This document shows, in pieces, positions 7,638 through 16,277 of a stretch of DNA of 64,000 nucleotides (its first letter is position 1; each line of letters opens with the position of its first letter). A model generated the notes under the pieces. The model was not told where the DNA came from, made no database searches, and saw only the letters and a list, made by a program, of their open reading frames with translations. Position numbers and translations under genes: made by a program. This DNA comes from JAJNPS01 sp031378845 (lineage in GTDB: Bacteria; Pseudomonadota; Alphaproteobacteria; Rhodobacterales; Rhodobacteraceae), in the NCBI GenBank assembly GCA_031378845.1, contig JANNES010000020.1:248001-312000 (forward strand), read 5' to 3'.

Positions 7638-9143
7638 TTATTCCCCGCGTGGAAAGCGCTTTGACCCTTCCAGCACGTTCAGGTCCATATGGTTGCGCAT
7701 ATAGCGTTCGGATGCCGCACGAAGCGGCTGGTGGTCCCAAGGGTAGTAGGCGCCGTTGCGCAGCGCTTGGTACACGACCCAGCGGCGGGCCTGGCTTTGG
7801 CGGACCTCGGCGTCATAGGCGGAAAGGTCCCATCGGCGGGCGACCTCGGCCCGGAAATGCGCGAGGATTTCGGCTGCACGTGGGTCATCCGCGACATTGG
7901 TGGACTCTTCGGGGTCATGGGCGAGATCAAAAAGCTGGTCCGGGTCGGCAGCGCAACGGATGAACTTCCACGCGCCTTGCCTGAGGGCGACCATCGGCGT
8001 GATCGTGCCTTCGGCGGCATATTCCATCGCGACGGGGGTGGCGCGGTCTTGCCCTTGGGCGAGGGGCACGAGGTTTTCCCCATCCGTCCAGGGCATCACC
8101 TCCTCCATCGAGATGCCCGCCAGCGCGCAAAGGGTCGGGGCAAGATCGATGGTGGAGACAAGCGTGGTGATCAGCTGCGGGGTCAGGCCGGGGGCGGCGA
8201 TCATCAGGGGGACGCGTGCGGCGCCTTCAAAGAAGTTCATCTTGAACCACAACCCGCGCCGCCCCAGCATTTCGCCATGGTCCGAGACAAAGACCACGAT
8301 CGCCTCCTGGCGGGTGGCGGTCAGCGTGGCAAGAATCTCGCCGATCTTGTCATCGACATACGAGATGTTGGCGAAATAGCCCTGCCGCGCGCGGCGGATA
8401 TGATCAGGCGTGACCTCAAGCCCGCGCCAGTCGCAGGCATCCATCAGGCGTTGGCTATGGGGGTCCATGACATCGTAAGGCAGGGGCGCGGGCGGTTGCA
8501 GTTCAGGCGCGTCGTCATACAGCTCCCAGTATTTGCGCCGCGCGACAAAGGGGTCATGCGGATGGGTGAAGCTGACCGTCAGGCACCAGGGGCGCGCATC
8601 AAGCCCGCGCGAGAGGTCATAAAGCTTCTGGCGGGCCTGATGGGCGACGTCGTCATCATATTCGAGCTGGTTGGTGATCTCTGCCACGCCCGCGCCTGTG
8701 ACGGAACCGAGGTTATGATACCACCAGTCGATCCGCTCACCGGGTTTGCGGTAATCGGGGGTCCAGCCGAAATCGGCGGGGTAGATGTCGGTGGTCAGGC
8801 GTTCTTCGAACCCGTGCATCTGGTCGGGGCCGACGAAATGCATCTTGCCCGATAGACTTGTCTGATAGCCCGCGCGGCGCAGGTGATGGGCGTAGGTGGG
8901 GATGTCGGAGGCAAACTCCGCCGCATTGTCGTAGACGCGCGTGCGCCGGGGCAATTGGCCCGACATGAACGCGGCGCGCGCCGGGGCGCAAAGGGGCGAG
9001 GCGGTATAGGCATTGGCAAAGCGCACCGAGCGTTGCGCAAGGGCGCGCAGGTTCGGGGTGCGCAGGAAGGGGGCAGGGCCGTCTGGGAAAAGCGTGCCCG
9101 TCAGCTGATCCACCATCACGATCAGGATGTTTGGCTTGGGCAT
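7638..9143 (-). CDS. betC: choline-sulfatase
   Basis: A 501-residue type I sulfatase. The formylglycine motif is C52-A-P-A-R56 in SPLCAPARAAFMSG. Stretches such as YDNAAEF, LSGKMHFVGPDQMHGFEERL, TDIYPADFGWTPDY and the C terminus YYPWDHQPL..RYMRNHM are characteristic of choline sulfatase (BetC). It hydrolyses choline-O-sulfate to choline and sulfate, feeding osmoprotectant synthesis or sulfur supply. I place the start at 9143 (MPKPNILIVMVDQL) because GGAG lies six bases upstream; ATG 9155 is four codons earlier. No betI, betB or betA follows, so it is an orphan relative to the usual bet operon. Confidence 0.93.
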   Translation of the reverse strand: MPKPNILIVMVDQLTGTLFPDGPAPFLRTPNLRALAQRSVRFANAYTASPLCAPARAAFMSGQLPRRTRVYDNAAEFASDIPTYAHHLRRAGYQTSLSGKMHFVGPDQMHGFEERLTTDIYPADFGWTPDYRKPGERIDWWYHNLGSVTGAGVAEITNQLEYDDDVAHQARQKLYDLSRGLDARPWCLTVSFTHPHDPFVARRKYWELYDDAPELQPPAPLPYDVMDPHSQRLMDACDWRGLEVTPDHIRRARQGYFANISYVDDKIGEILATLTATRQEAIVVFVSDHGEMLGRRGLWFKMNFFEGAARVPLMIAAPGLTPQLITTLVSTIDLAPTLCALAGISMEEVMPWTDGENLVPLAQGQDRATPVAMEYAAEGTITPMVALRQGAWKFIRCAADPDQLFDLAHDPEESTNVADDPRAAEILAHFRAEVARRWDLSAYDAEVRQSQARRWVVYQALRNGAYYPWDHQPLRAASERYMRNHMDLNVLEGSKRFPRGE

Positions 9144-9313
9144 TGGCGTCTCCATTGGTGGCGGTCGGTGCGGGTCGTGTCGTGGTCGGCTTTTGATATG
9201 CCCGAACTGCCGGTCGGGCGAGGATGTCTTGCGGCGCTTTGCTGACGCTTGGCAATGGTGCGCACTGACAAAGCAAAGGCAAAACGCAACATAGCCGCCC
9301 ATGGCCTGTCTTG

Positions 9314-9348
9314 GTTTGCATTCAGTCTGACCCAAACCGTATGCAAAC
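9314..9348. promoter_or_regulatory. inverted repeat upstream of betC and a GNAT gene
   Basis: GTTTGCAT at 9314-9321 and ATGCAAAC at 9341-9348 are perfect 8-bp inverted arms separated by 19 bases. They lie between the divergent betC and GNAT genes, closer to the latter. Possible operator; no regulator gene is adjacent. Confidence 0.35.
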
Positions 9349-9411
9349 TGCTTTGGGCCGCGTCTGCCTCAGAGGCTAGACTCTGCGGCGATTGGCAATG
9401 GGATACATCAG

Positions 9412-9921
9412 ATGCTGATTCGACCAGAGCGGCCTGAACACGAGGATCACATCCATCATCTGACGCAGGCCGCCTTTGCGCCCATGGCGTTCAGCGACGA
9501 GACTGAGGCAGAGGTCATTCGGGTGCTGCGGGCGAGCGGGGATCTGACGCTTGGTCTGGTTGCGGAGCGTGTGGGTGACGTTGTCGGTCACATCGCGTTT
9601 TCACCAGTGACGATTGATGGCCACCATGATGGATGGTTTGGGCTTGGCCCGATTTCGGTGCGCACAGATCTGCAAAGGCAAGGGATCGGCAAGGCGCTGG
9701 TCAGCGCGGGGCTTGCCGCGTTGCGGGCGCGCGGTGCGCGGGGCTGCGCAGTGATCGGCAATCCCGACATCTACGGCAGAATTGGGTTCACGAGCGACGG
9801 CCAGATGAGCCACGGCGCCCTGGATCCGTGGCTTGTTCAAGGCATGGCTTTTGCCGGCCCCTTGCCAAAGGGCGAACTGAAATTCGCACGTGCGTTTGAT
9901 CAGGAGGCCAACGGCAGGTGA
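9412..9921 (+). CDS. GNAT family N-acetyltransferase (YhbS-like)
   Basis: A 169-residue acetyltransferase. The acetyl-CoA-binding motif is RTDLQRQGIGKALVSAGL, preceded by GLGPISV, the usual strand 4 of YhbS-type members. The tail GNPDIYGRIGF is also typical (YxxxGF). Substrate unknown. Divergent from betC; the start ATG at 9412 begins directly with the first strand (MLIRPERPEHED). Confidence 0.88.
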   Translation: MLIRPERPEHEDHIHHLTQAAFAPMAFSDETEAEVIRVLRASGDLTLGLVAERVGDVVGHIAFSPVTIDGHHDGWFGLGPISVRTDLQRQGIGKALVSAGLAALRARGARGCAVIGNPDIYGRIGFTSDGQMSHGALDPWLVQGMAFAGPLPKGELKFARAFDQEANGR

Positions 9922-9970
9922 CGCCGACGGCCTCGTTTCGACAAGCCAGATCACACGGCCCCCGGGGCGA

Positions 9971-10813
9971 TCAATTGGCCAGCCTCAGGAAGACGACGCC
10001 AGACGCCACCACTGCGACCCCGGCCATCTGTCCGAACCGCGCGGGCTCCCGCAGCCAAAAGATGCCGAAAAATGCCGCAAAGATGATGCTCGTTTCCGCC
10101 AATGCTGCCACGATGGCGGCGGGGGCACGCGCAAACGCGTAAAGCAGCAAGATGTAGGTGGTGATCGACAGTGCGGAGATGCCCAAGGCCGGCATCATCA
10201 TCGTGGGTCCAAACAAGGCCAGACGTGAACGTTGGTAGAGGGCCGCGTAAAGGCCGATGCCGATCGCATTGCCGATGTACAGAACCGCGCAATAGGCCGC
10301 TGCCGAATTGGACACCCGCACCCCCGAAGCATCCACCAGCATAAAGCTTGACGTGACGACAGCCACCGCAAGGGTTGGGGCAAGACCTGCGACGGAAAAG
10401 CTGCCGCGCAAGCCGTTGCTGGCGATAATCGCCAATCCTGCGATCACAGCCAGAACCATCATCGCCTCAAGCTGCGACAACGTTTCATGCATGAGAAAAG
10501 ACGCGCCCAGCGTTGTCAAAAGAACCGCCGTGCCGCGAGACACTGGAAAGACCATCGCCAGCGTGTTGGTCTGATAGGCCCAGCCGAGCACCAGCCAGTA
10601 AAGGCAGCCAAGCGCCACCGATGCGACCAGCCACGGATAGGCAGAAGGATCCGGCAAGCCCGTCGCGGCCAGTACCGGCAGCGCCACAAGCCCACCCATC
10701 ATGGCGACGATCAGCGACATCGAGAACGCGTCACGGCTGGCCTTGATCATGCAATGCAGCAGCGCGTCCAGAAATGCAGATGCCAACACGACCAGAAAAA
10801 TAAACTGTGTCAT
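9971..10813 (-). CDS. EamA/DMT family transporter
   Basis: A 280-residue inner-membrane protein with about ten hydrophobic segments, in two repeats of the EamA fold. Examples are IFLVVLASAFLDALLHCMI at the N terminus and PALGISALSITTYILLLYAFA in the second half, followed by AETSIIFAAFFGIFWLREP, a classic signature of the drug/metabolite transporter superfamily. Probably exports a small metabolite; substrate not inferable. It converges on the GNAT gene and has about 350 noncoding bases upstream. Confidence 0.88.
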   Translation of the reverse strand: MTQFIFLVVLASAFLDALLHCMIKASRDAFSMSLIVAMMGGLVALPVLAATGLPDPSAYPWLVASVALGCLYWLVLGWAYQTNTLAMVFPVSRGTAVLLTTLGASFLMHETLSQLEAMMVLAVIAGLAIIASNGLRGSFSVAGLAPTLAVAVVTSSFMLVDASGVRVSNSAAAYCAVLYIGNAIGIGLYAALYQRSRLALFGPTMMMPALGISALSITTYILLLYAFARAPAAIVAALAETSIIFAAFFGIFWLREPARFGQMAGVAVVASGVVFLRLAN

Positions 10814-11167
10814 TCAATGCAACCTTTGAAATCTGTCCGTCCGAAATGGACAGCAAAAATTTGCGTCGTCGAAAATAGATATCGTATTCAGTGCGTTACA
10901 TTAGAAATCCAAGCAGATCGAGGAGCGTGCAGTCGGCAGGCGTATCGTGCGATTGTCAAAGACACGACCTACCGACTGCCAGGGAAATTGCCGCCAAAGC
11001 AATCGAAGTCACGACAAAATCAACAGAGGCACAGGCGAGCGTGGGATGCCTTGACAGGCAGAACCGGGTGAAATGGTCAGCAGCAAAATCCGACGGAAAA
11101 AAGGGCGTTCAATCTCCCAGACGTACAGCATCTTGAGCAATTTGTCGAGTTCTTGCGCCGTCAGGTA
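10814..11167. other. noncoding stretch with nested hairpin
   Basis: No coding frame is recognisable in these 350 bases. GCAGTCGGCAGG at 10929-10940 pairs with 10968-10979 (11 of 12), and inside the 27-base loop TCGTG pairs with CACGA. This nested structure is the only clear feature; it could be a small RNA, part of the EamA leader, or remains of a mobile element. Confidence 0.4.
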
Positions 11168-11914
11168 TCAGGCGGCATAACCGGGGTCTTCGGTGTCGAG
11201 GATCGCCTTGAGCTCGGACAGATGCGTCTCGGCAAAGCCCGGATAGCTTTCCCATTCCTGCGCGGTCTTTTCGGCGATGTCGTCGGGCAGGACCCGCAAC
11301 CGGCGCCCGGTCTGCAACGCGCGGATGTAGGTTTCCGCTGCCCGCTCAAAGTAATAGAGGCGGGTGAATGTCTCGGCCACGGTCCGCCCGATCACCAGAA
11401 CGCCATGATTGCCCATGATCATAGTGTTGACCTTGGGGTCGGTCAAAAGCGTTGCACAGCGCGCGCCTTCGTCGCCAAATGCCATGCCGCCATATGCCCC
11501 GTCGATCACCACGCGGTTGTGAAACATCGCCGAATTCTGGTCAATGGCGGGCAGGTGGCTGTCGGCAAGGCTGGCCAGAACCGTGGCATGAATGGAATGG
11601 ACATGCATCACGCAGACAGCATGCGGGCAGGCGCGGTGGATGGAGCCGTGCAAACCCCAGGCTGTGGGGTCGGGTGCGTCGGGCCGCTGCATCGTGCGGG
11701 GGTCATTGGCGTCGATCTCGACGAGGCTTGAAGCGGTGATGCGGCTGAAGTGGCGCCCATTGGGGTTGATCAGAAACCGGGCGCCGGCATCATCGACGGC
11801 GACGGAAAAGTGGTTGGCAATCGCCTCATGCAGGTTCAGGCGGACGGTCCAGCGAAAAGCCGCCGCCAGATCGGTGCGCTGCGCCCAATGCGTCAGGTTT
11901 GCGTGTTGGTTCAT
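11168..11914 (-). CDS. class II aldolase/adducin family protein
   Basis: A 248-residue class II aldolase/adducin domain. Zinc-ligand candidates are the paired His of MHVHSIHATVL and the later His in MGNHGVLVIGRT; NLTHWAQRTDLAAAFRW and LNLHEAIANHFS form the N-terminal helix expected of the family. Members cleave or epimerise sugar phosphates (fuculose, ribulose) or act on hydroxyacids. This one has no sugar kinase neighbour, so the reaction is open. I chose ATG 11914 because GAGGTG lies eight bases upstream. Confidence 0.87.
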   Translation of the reverse strand: MNQHANLTHWAQRTDLAAAFRWTVRLNLHEAIANHFSVAVDDAGARFLINPNGRHFSRITASSLVEIDANDPRTMQRPDAPDPTAWGLHGSIHRACPHAVCVMHVHSIHATVLASLADSHLPAIDQNSAMFHNRVVIDGAYGGMAFGDEGARCATLLTDPKVNTMIMGNHGVLVIGRTVAETFTRLYYFERAAETYIRALQTGRRLRVLPDDIAEKTAQEWESYPGFAETHLSELKAILDTEDPGYAA

Positions 11915-12134
11915 GGCAATCACCTCGTGCTGAATGCGCTGTTAGGTTGTGTTTCGGCCCTAAGACTAGACGAGTTTGTGCGGCTTGCGCGGGCAAAGTG
12001 CCGTTTGCGGCGGGCCAGAAGCAAGAAATTGCTCCAAAGACCGGTGGCGGCCGCGCGGGCAGGCAGGATATTCAGCATTTCTGACAAACCCGATCTTTAA
12101 CCAAACGGTGCAGATGTGGCCATAGAGTCGGGCG

Positions 12135-12608
12135 ATGCAGTTGATCCAGACCTTTGGTGTTTATCCCGACATCCCCTTTGCCGGCCACGCGCGCGCAATG
12201 ATTGTCGGCGGCGCAGGGATCGCGGCCACGGCCGAAGCCTGCCTCGACCTCGGCCTTGAGATCGAAATCGCCGACGAGATCTATGACGCCCTCGCAGATG
12301 TGGCGGATGATCCCAAGGGATACTCGGTCTTTGTGCTGGACTGCGACAGTTTTGGCGGCATCGAGGCCGGGCGCCGGACATCGCTTTGGTTGTCCAGGAT
12401 TGCGCCGCGCGTTGCAGTGATACTGGTCACACGCACCGGAACGCCGCACGCGCAGGATAGCGCAAGTGGGCAACACGCGCCGACCGTGCTCTGCCGTCCG
12501 CAGACTACGACATCCGTTCGCCATGCGTTGCAGCATGCATTTGGCGCGCGTGGGCATTGGTGCGGCATCCAGATGCTGACGACGCAATCACCTGTGGCAA
12601 GCATCTGA
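12135..12608 (+). CDS. hypothetical protein with response-regulator-receiver-like core
   Basis: A 157-residue protein. The middle reads as alternating hydrophobic strands and helices, with YSVFVLDCDSFGG resembling the phospho-acceptor strand of a receiver domain (two Asp near the strand end) and AVILVTRTGT resembling the following Thr/Ser strand. The N-terminal acidic pair and the usual conserved Lys are not clear, so it may be a degenerate receiver. No histidine kinase is nearby. Real by its codon pattern and length; function unknown. Confidence 0.6.
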   Translation: MQLIQTFGVYPDIPFAGHARAMIVGGAGIAATAEACLDLGLEIEIADEIYDALADVADDPKGYSVFVLDCDSFGGIEAGRRTSLWLSRIAPRVAVILVTRTGTPHAQDSASGQHAPTVLCRPQTTTSVRHALQHAFGARGHWCGIQMLTTQSPVASI

Positions 12609-12713
12609 GGCATCGCGATGCCCGTGATCTGCCAATTACGTCAAGAAAAACGGCGTAAAGAGCCATCGCAGCACAGGCGTCGACCAGCAATCAATGGGAA
12701 AAAAGTCGAGGGC

Positions 12714-12911
12714 TTACGCCGATTGCGTCAGGGTTTCTTCGGGGTCATTTTGCGGTTTGACCAGCGCCAGGGCAACGCTCAGGGCTGACGCAATCAATCC
12801 AGACCCGATCCAGAGCAGCATCCCGACGACAAGGTCGGAGCCGAGGGTCACGCTGACCACAGCAAGCACGAACCCCAAGAAACTTCCCGCCAGGATAAAG
12901 ATGGTCGCCAT
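12714..12911 (-). CDS. small two-helix membrane protein, hypothetical
   Basis: A 65-residue protein with two hydrophobic segments: about 3-23 (IFILAGSFLGFVLAVVSVTL) and about 30-52 (GMLLWIGSGLIASALSVALA). A short charged tail follows (VKPQNDPEETLTQSA). No family recognised. Its composition is strongly membrane-like, which argues against a chance frame. Stands alone on the minus strand. Confidence 0.6.
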   Translation of the reverse strand: MATIFILAGSFLGFVLAVVSVTLGSDLVVGMLLWIGSGLIASALSVALALVKPQNDPEETLTQSA

Positions 12912-13200
12912 CGCTACTCTCCCACAGTGCGTCCCTCCGACGCGTGCCCTGAAACTCCCGGAACAATCTGTCTGAAATGCGGCACCACCAAGGAAGTGGT
13001 GTGAATTCGCCAGACGACCGACCGGTCCAGTTCCCCGAGCCCATGACTGCCTGATCGTTCAAGACCAACAGTCGGCTTGGTTCTTCTGTCCCAATATTCC
13101 TGCCGCCGAAAGCTTAAGATAGTGTCAATAACTGTCGGGAAATCCCGAAGCGTAGAAAATCTGCAATCTCGGCGGAGGACCGCCGTTTGCAGCTGCAGCA

Positions 13201-13518
13201 TCAGGCAAGACTGCGCCCGGTTGGCTCGATCACGCGGTATGTCAGACAGTCGGCCACTGGATAGACCGCCCCGACAGCGGCGACAAAGGTGCGTTCGGTC
13301 GCGTCAAGCAGCGGGCGAGGCACGTCTTGCCACTGCGCAAGTGATTCCCAGCGAATGACCAGATGCAACATGTCGGGGTCGTCAGCGCCGGACCAGCACT
13401 CTTTTCCGGCAAATCCCGGCTGCGCGGCGAGCGTTTTCGTCCAGATCGCGCGATCATGCAAAAGATAGGCGTCTTGTTCCGCGCGCGGAACCGGAATTCG
13501 GAGCCATTCGATGACCAT
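13201..13518 (-). CDS. TIGR03792 family protein (dimeric alpha+beta barrel)
   Basis: A 105-residue protein starting MVIEWLRIPVP. It carries IWTKTLAAQPGFAGKECW and LVIRWESLAQWQDVP, which match the family pattern of TIGR03792 (ABM-like fold, function unknown). The start at 13518 is preceded by GGAGG about ten bases upstream. A longer frame begins far upstream but adds 78 residues without family match. Members may be small monooxygenases or stress-associated proteins; nothing here decides. Confidence 0.82.
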   Translation of the reverse strand: MVIEWLRIPVPRAEQDAYLLHDRAIWTKTLAAQPGFAGKECWSGADDPDMLHLVIRWESLAQWQDVPRPLLDATERTFVAAVGAVYPVADCLTYRVIEPTGRSLA

Positions 13519-14652
13519 GAAATGTATTCCTCCATTCGGGGACAGACGGCACAAAGTTCGGCCTTTGTTGCCATCGCAAGTTCGATTGTTTCCGCTGCAG
13601 TGCAAGAGAAAAAGATTCTGCCACAAGCGTTTCCAGGCGCACATACCTATCCTTTTAGACAGGTCAGTTGGAAAACTGCACAACCACAGGTTGTCACAAG
13701 ATGACCTTGAAATGACCGGAAAGCGCACACAATCGTGCCACTTTTCCGCCACAGTTGGGCAACAAGTTCAATTCAAGTCACAAGTGTGGCGGAACAAAGA
13801 AAAACCAATCAACACGTCAAGGGGAAGTTTAAATGTCTGATATCATGGAAAAAGCACGTCTTGGTCGCGTCGCCGCTCTGGCTTCTTTGAGCGGAAAGCC
13901 TGGTGCGATGGCAAATTCGGTTGGCGTTGGGGCACGGTACCGCGCATCGGCCAGTCACGAAAAGGTCATATTCTTTTCGTCCCGCGCACGGCGAAATGAT
14001 GGCGCTTTCATTGCCTGAACCTTGGAAGCCCAAGAAAAAGTTCCCGCATAGGGTGTATGGCAACATGCACCCTTTTGCAGTTGCAGCATGGTCGATTAGG
14101 GTGCGGTTGGAGACGACCGCAATCGGTGATTGCATGGTCCTGCGACCGATGCCGCCTGTCGGAAGAACACGGATGGAACGCTCGTCGCATCGGTGATCCA
14201 AAAAGGTGCGTCGGGATGCTGCGAAGTGGCGCGCACCGCCCAAATCAAAGGGTACGACAAAAACGCCGCAGCCGCGTGGGCCACGCATCACGATACCGCC
14301 GCAGACAACGAAGCTGTGTCATGCCTGACGACTCAGGGTTGTGCAGCGCTGCGTGAAATGATTCGAAATTTCGGCAGTTCTTGCTGAATTTACAAACTGC
14401 GCAGTCGGCCGCGCCGGTGCGTCAGCGTGTAGAACCGACTGCATCAAATACAACCGGCGGTTTATTGCTGCGACATCGGCAAGATCGCGCCTGAACCGCC
14501 CATTCTGCAACCGCAGCGTGGGCGCCAACCCGCAGAGGCCTTTGTGATCGCCCGACATCGTCGTAAATTGTTCGACCATCAAGAGACGTGTCATCGCCCA
14601 ACCCGGCGTGCAGATCGCAACAACATGGCTTGCTATGGCGAAGGATGCAGAC
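13519..14652. other. 1.1 kb accessory stretch without a firm gene
   Basis: Apart from a possible 61-residue frame at 13833-14018, I see only short overlapping frames on both strands that resemble nothing known. Base composition is more even than in the flanking genes. This may be decayed coding DNA, but no parent gene can be named. Confidence 0.4.
13833..14018 (+). CDS. possible small hypothetical protein
   Basis: A 61-residue frame beginning MSDIMEKARLGRV. AAGGGGAA lies just upstream at a fitting distance. No domain, signal peptide or membrane segment is visible, and the sequence matches nothing I know. It may be a chance frame or the 5' remnant of a broken gene. Confidence 0.3.
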   Translation: MSDIMEKARLGRVAALASLSGKPGAMANSVGVGARYRASASHEKVIFFSSRARRNDGAFIA

Positions 14653-15273
14653 ATGAAAATCATTGGCATCGGATTGCCAAAGACCGGAACAAGCTCGCTG
14701 CATGATGCCTTGGAGATCCTGGGCTACCGAAGCGTGCATTTCCCCCATGATCCGCGCACTGTCGCGCAGGTCCGGATGGGCGACTATGCGCTGGATGTCC
14801 TGAACGATGCCGATGCGGTGTCCGACGTGCCGATCCCGGTGATCTTTCCGCAGCTGGACCTGGCCTTTCCGGGGTCAAAATTCATCCAGACGGACCGCGA
14901 CGTGGATGCCTGGATCGAGTCCGAGCGCCGGGCGCCCTTTAACCACGACCGCGCCGTACCGGGCAGCGCGCGGGATTTCTACCGTGCGATCCTTTATGGG
15001 GTGACCGATTTCAACGAGGACCGGTTCCGGCTGGTCCATGCGCAGCACCTGGCGCTGATCGACAGCTACTTTGCCGGGACGCGGGCGCGCGATCTGTTGC
15101 GGATGGACATCACGAAAGGCGACGGCTGGGACAAGCTGTGCGCGTTCCTTGACGTGCCGGTGCCGGATGTGCCGTTCCCGCGGTCGAACCCGGCAGAGAC
15201 CTCGACGGCGGAATACTTTGCCGAACGGCGGGGCCTGCGCGGGATGGTGGCGCGGATGCGGGGGCGGGTTTAG
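14653..15273 (+). CDS. sulfotransferase family protein
   Basis: A 206-residue P-loop sulfotransferase. The PAPS 5'-phosphosulfate loop is at the N terminus (IIGIGLPKTGTSSLHDAL), and FIQTDRDVDAWIES corresponds to the 3'-phosphate-binding strand and helix (normally an Arg and a Ser). It is of the short soluble bacterial type. The acceptor is unknown. The start at 14653 is preceded by AAGGA about seven bases upstream. No sulfate-activation genes are adjacent. Confidence 0.86.
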   Translation: MKIIGIGLPKTGTSSLHDALEILGYRSVHFPHDPRTVAQVRMGDYALDVLNDADAVSDVPIPVIFPQLDLAFPGSKFIQTDRDVDAWIESERRAPFNHDRAVPGSARDFYRAILYGVTDFNEDRFRLVHAQHLALIDSYFAGTRARDLLRMDITKGDGWDKLCAFLDVPVPDVPFPRSNPAETSTAEYFAERRGLRGMVARMRGRV

Positions 15274-15282
15274 TCCGGTGGG

Positions 15283-15441
15283 TCAGATCCGGCCCATGAG
15301 GACGAGGATGAGGATGACCACCACGACGAGCCCGAGCCCGCCGGACGGTGCATAGCCCCAGTTGCGCGAATGTCCCCAGTTCGGCAGCGCGCCGATAAGG
15401 GCGAGGACAAGGATGATCAAAAGGACGGTGCCGAGGGTCAT
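15283..15441 (-). CDS. DUF3309 family small membrane protein
   Basis: A 52-residue protein. Two hydrophobic helices (LGTVLLIILVLALIGALP and GLGLVVVVILILVLMGRI) flank the conserved WGHSRNWGYAPSGG linker of DUF3309. Function unknown; common in Proteobacteria. The start at 15441 gives the exact family length; the longer frame upstream is not family-like. It converges on the sulfotransferase gene. Confidence 0.87.
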   Translation of the reverse strand: MTLGTVLLIILVLALIGALPNWGHSRNWGYAPSGGLGLVVVVILILVLMGRI

Positions 15442-15572
15442 GGTAGGGACCTTTCCAAGGCCGCAGCCGGAATGGCGCGGAATGGATAGGAACGCCGGAC
15501 GGGGTGGGTTGGTTCCCGGGGGGGGGGACGCAAGGCGCGGTTTGCGATGGGATTGCGTCGGGATCATTGTTG

Positions 15573-15651
15573 GCCGGGCTTCAGCCCGGCATTGCCCGAG
15601 ACGGGGTATCCTGTCGTGTGGTCGGGACGAAGTGCCGGTCTGAAGCCCGGC
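15573..15651. repeat. pair of inverted REP-like palindromes
   Basis: GCCGGGCTTCAGCCCGGC at 15573-15590 is itself a palindrome. Its reverse complement recurs with one mismatch at 15634-15651. Two opposed REP-like units about 60 bases apart resemble a small BIME. No transposase of the REP-associated (RAYT) type is in the window. Confidence 0.65.
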
Positions 15652-15728
15652 CTACGGATCGGTAAGCGCTTGTACCCGGAAATCCCGGCGCGTCGAGCGA
15701 ACGGCAGCGGACAGTGCCATCGGAACAT

Positions 15729-16214
15729 AGGGCAGCACCTGACCGCCGGGTGGGCGCTGCGACGGTGATCTTGGGCGGTTTATGGGTCAGCGTCTTGTGA
15801 CGGTGGTTCAACTGGTGACGCTGCAAAAAGCGCCCGACCGAGGGGGTGAGCCGGAACAGAAAACAGTCCAGTGGACTGTTTTCCCGGTGATCGCCCGAGC
15901 ACGCTTGCGAGGGCCGGGAGGCGGGCGCGGTGGCGATGGGCGCGCGGTTTTTGTTGTTCCGTCACCCACACTGGGCAACGCCTGACCGTCGGGTGGGCGC
16001 GGCGACGGTGGTTCTTGGGCGGTTTATGGTTCAGCGTCTTGCGGCGGTGGTTCTGCTGGTGACGGTGTGGGAGCGCCTGGTCGAGGGGGGTGATGAGCGA
16101 TCAGAAAACGTCCAGTGGACGTCTTCCGCGAAGAACGCCCGCCCCGTGGGCGGGCGGGGAGGCGGGCGCTGCCCGGCGGCGCGTGCCGCGCCTTGATTCC
16201 GGGCGGGGGTGAGG
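15729..16214. repeat. degenerate direct repeat, period 243 bp, each unit with a palindrome
   Basis: Unit A (15729-15971) and unit B (15972 to about 16214) start alike (CCTGACCG.CGGGTGGGCGC, then CTTGGGCGGTTTATGG). They stay clearly similar for about 80 bases and then drift. At offset about 130 each has a palindrome: perfect at 15859-15883 (core CAGTCCAGTGGACTG) and near-perfect at 16104-16126 (core CGTCCAGTGGACG). The arms differ between units in a way that keeps pairing. Open frames here are not protein-like. Confidence 0.65.
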
Positions 16215-16277
16215 GGGCGTGCGTGCTTCTCCTCGGGGAATGCTACTGTATTAATGCGCAAGTTCTTCTGCGTGGCT

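Noticed and set aside
15729..16214. CRISPR array
   Set aside because: Only two long degenerate units, no short regular repeats with unique spacers, and no cas genes.
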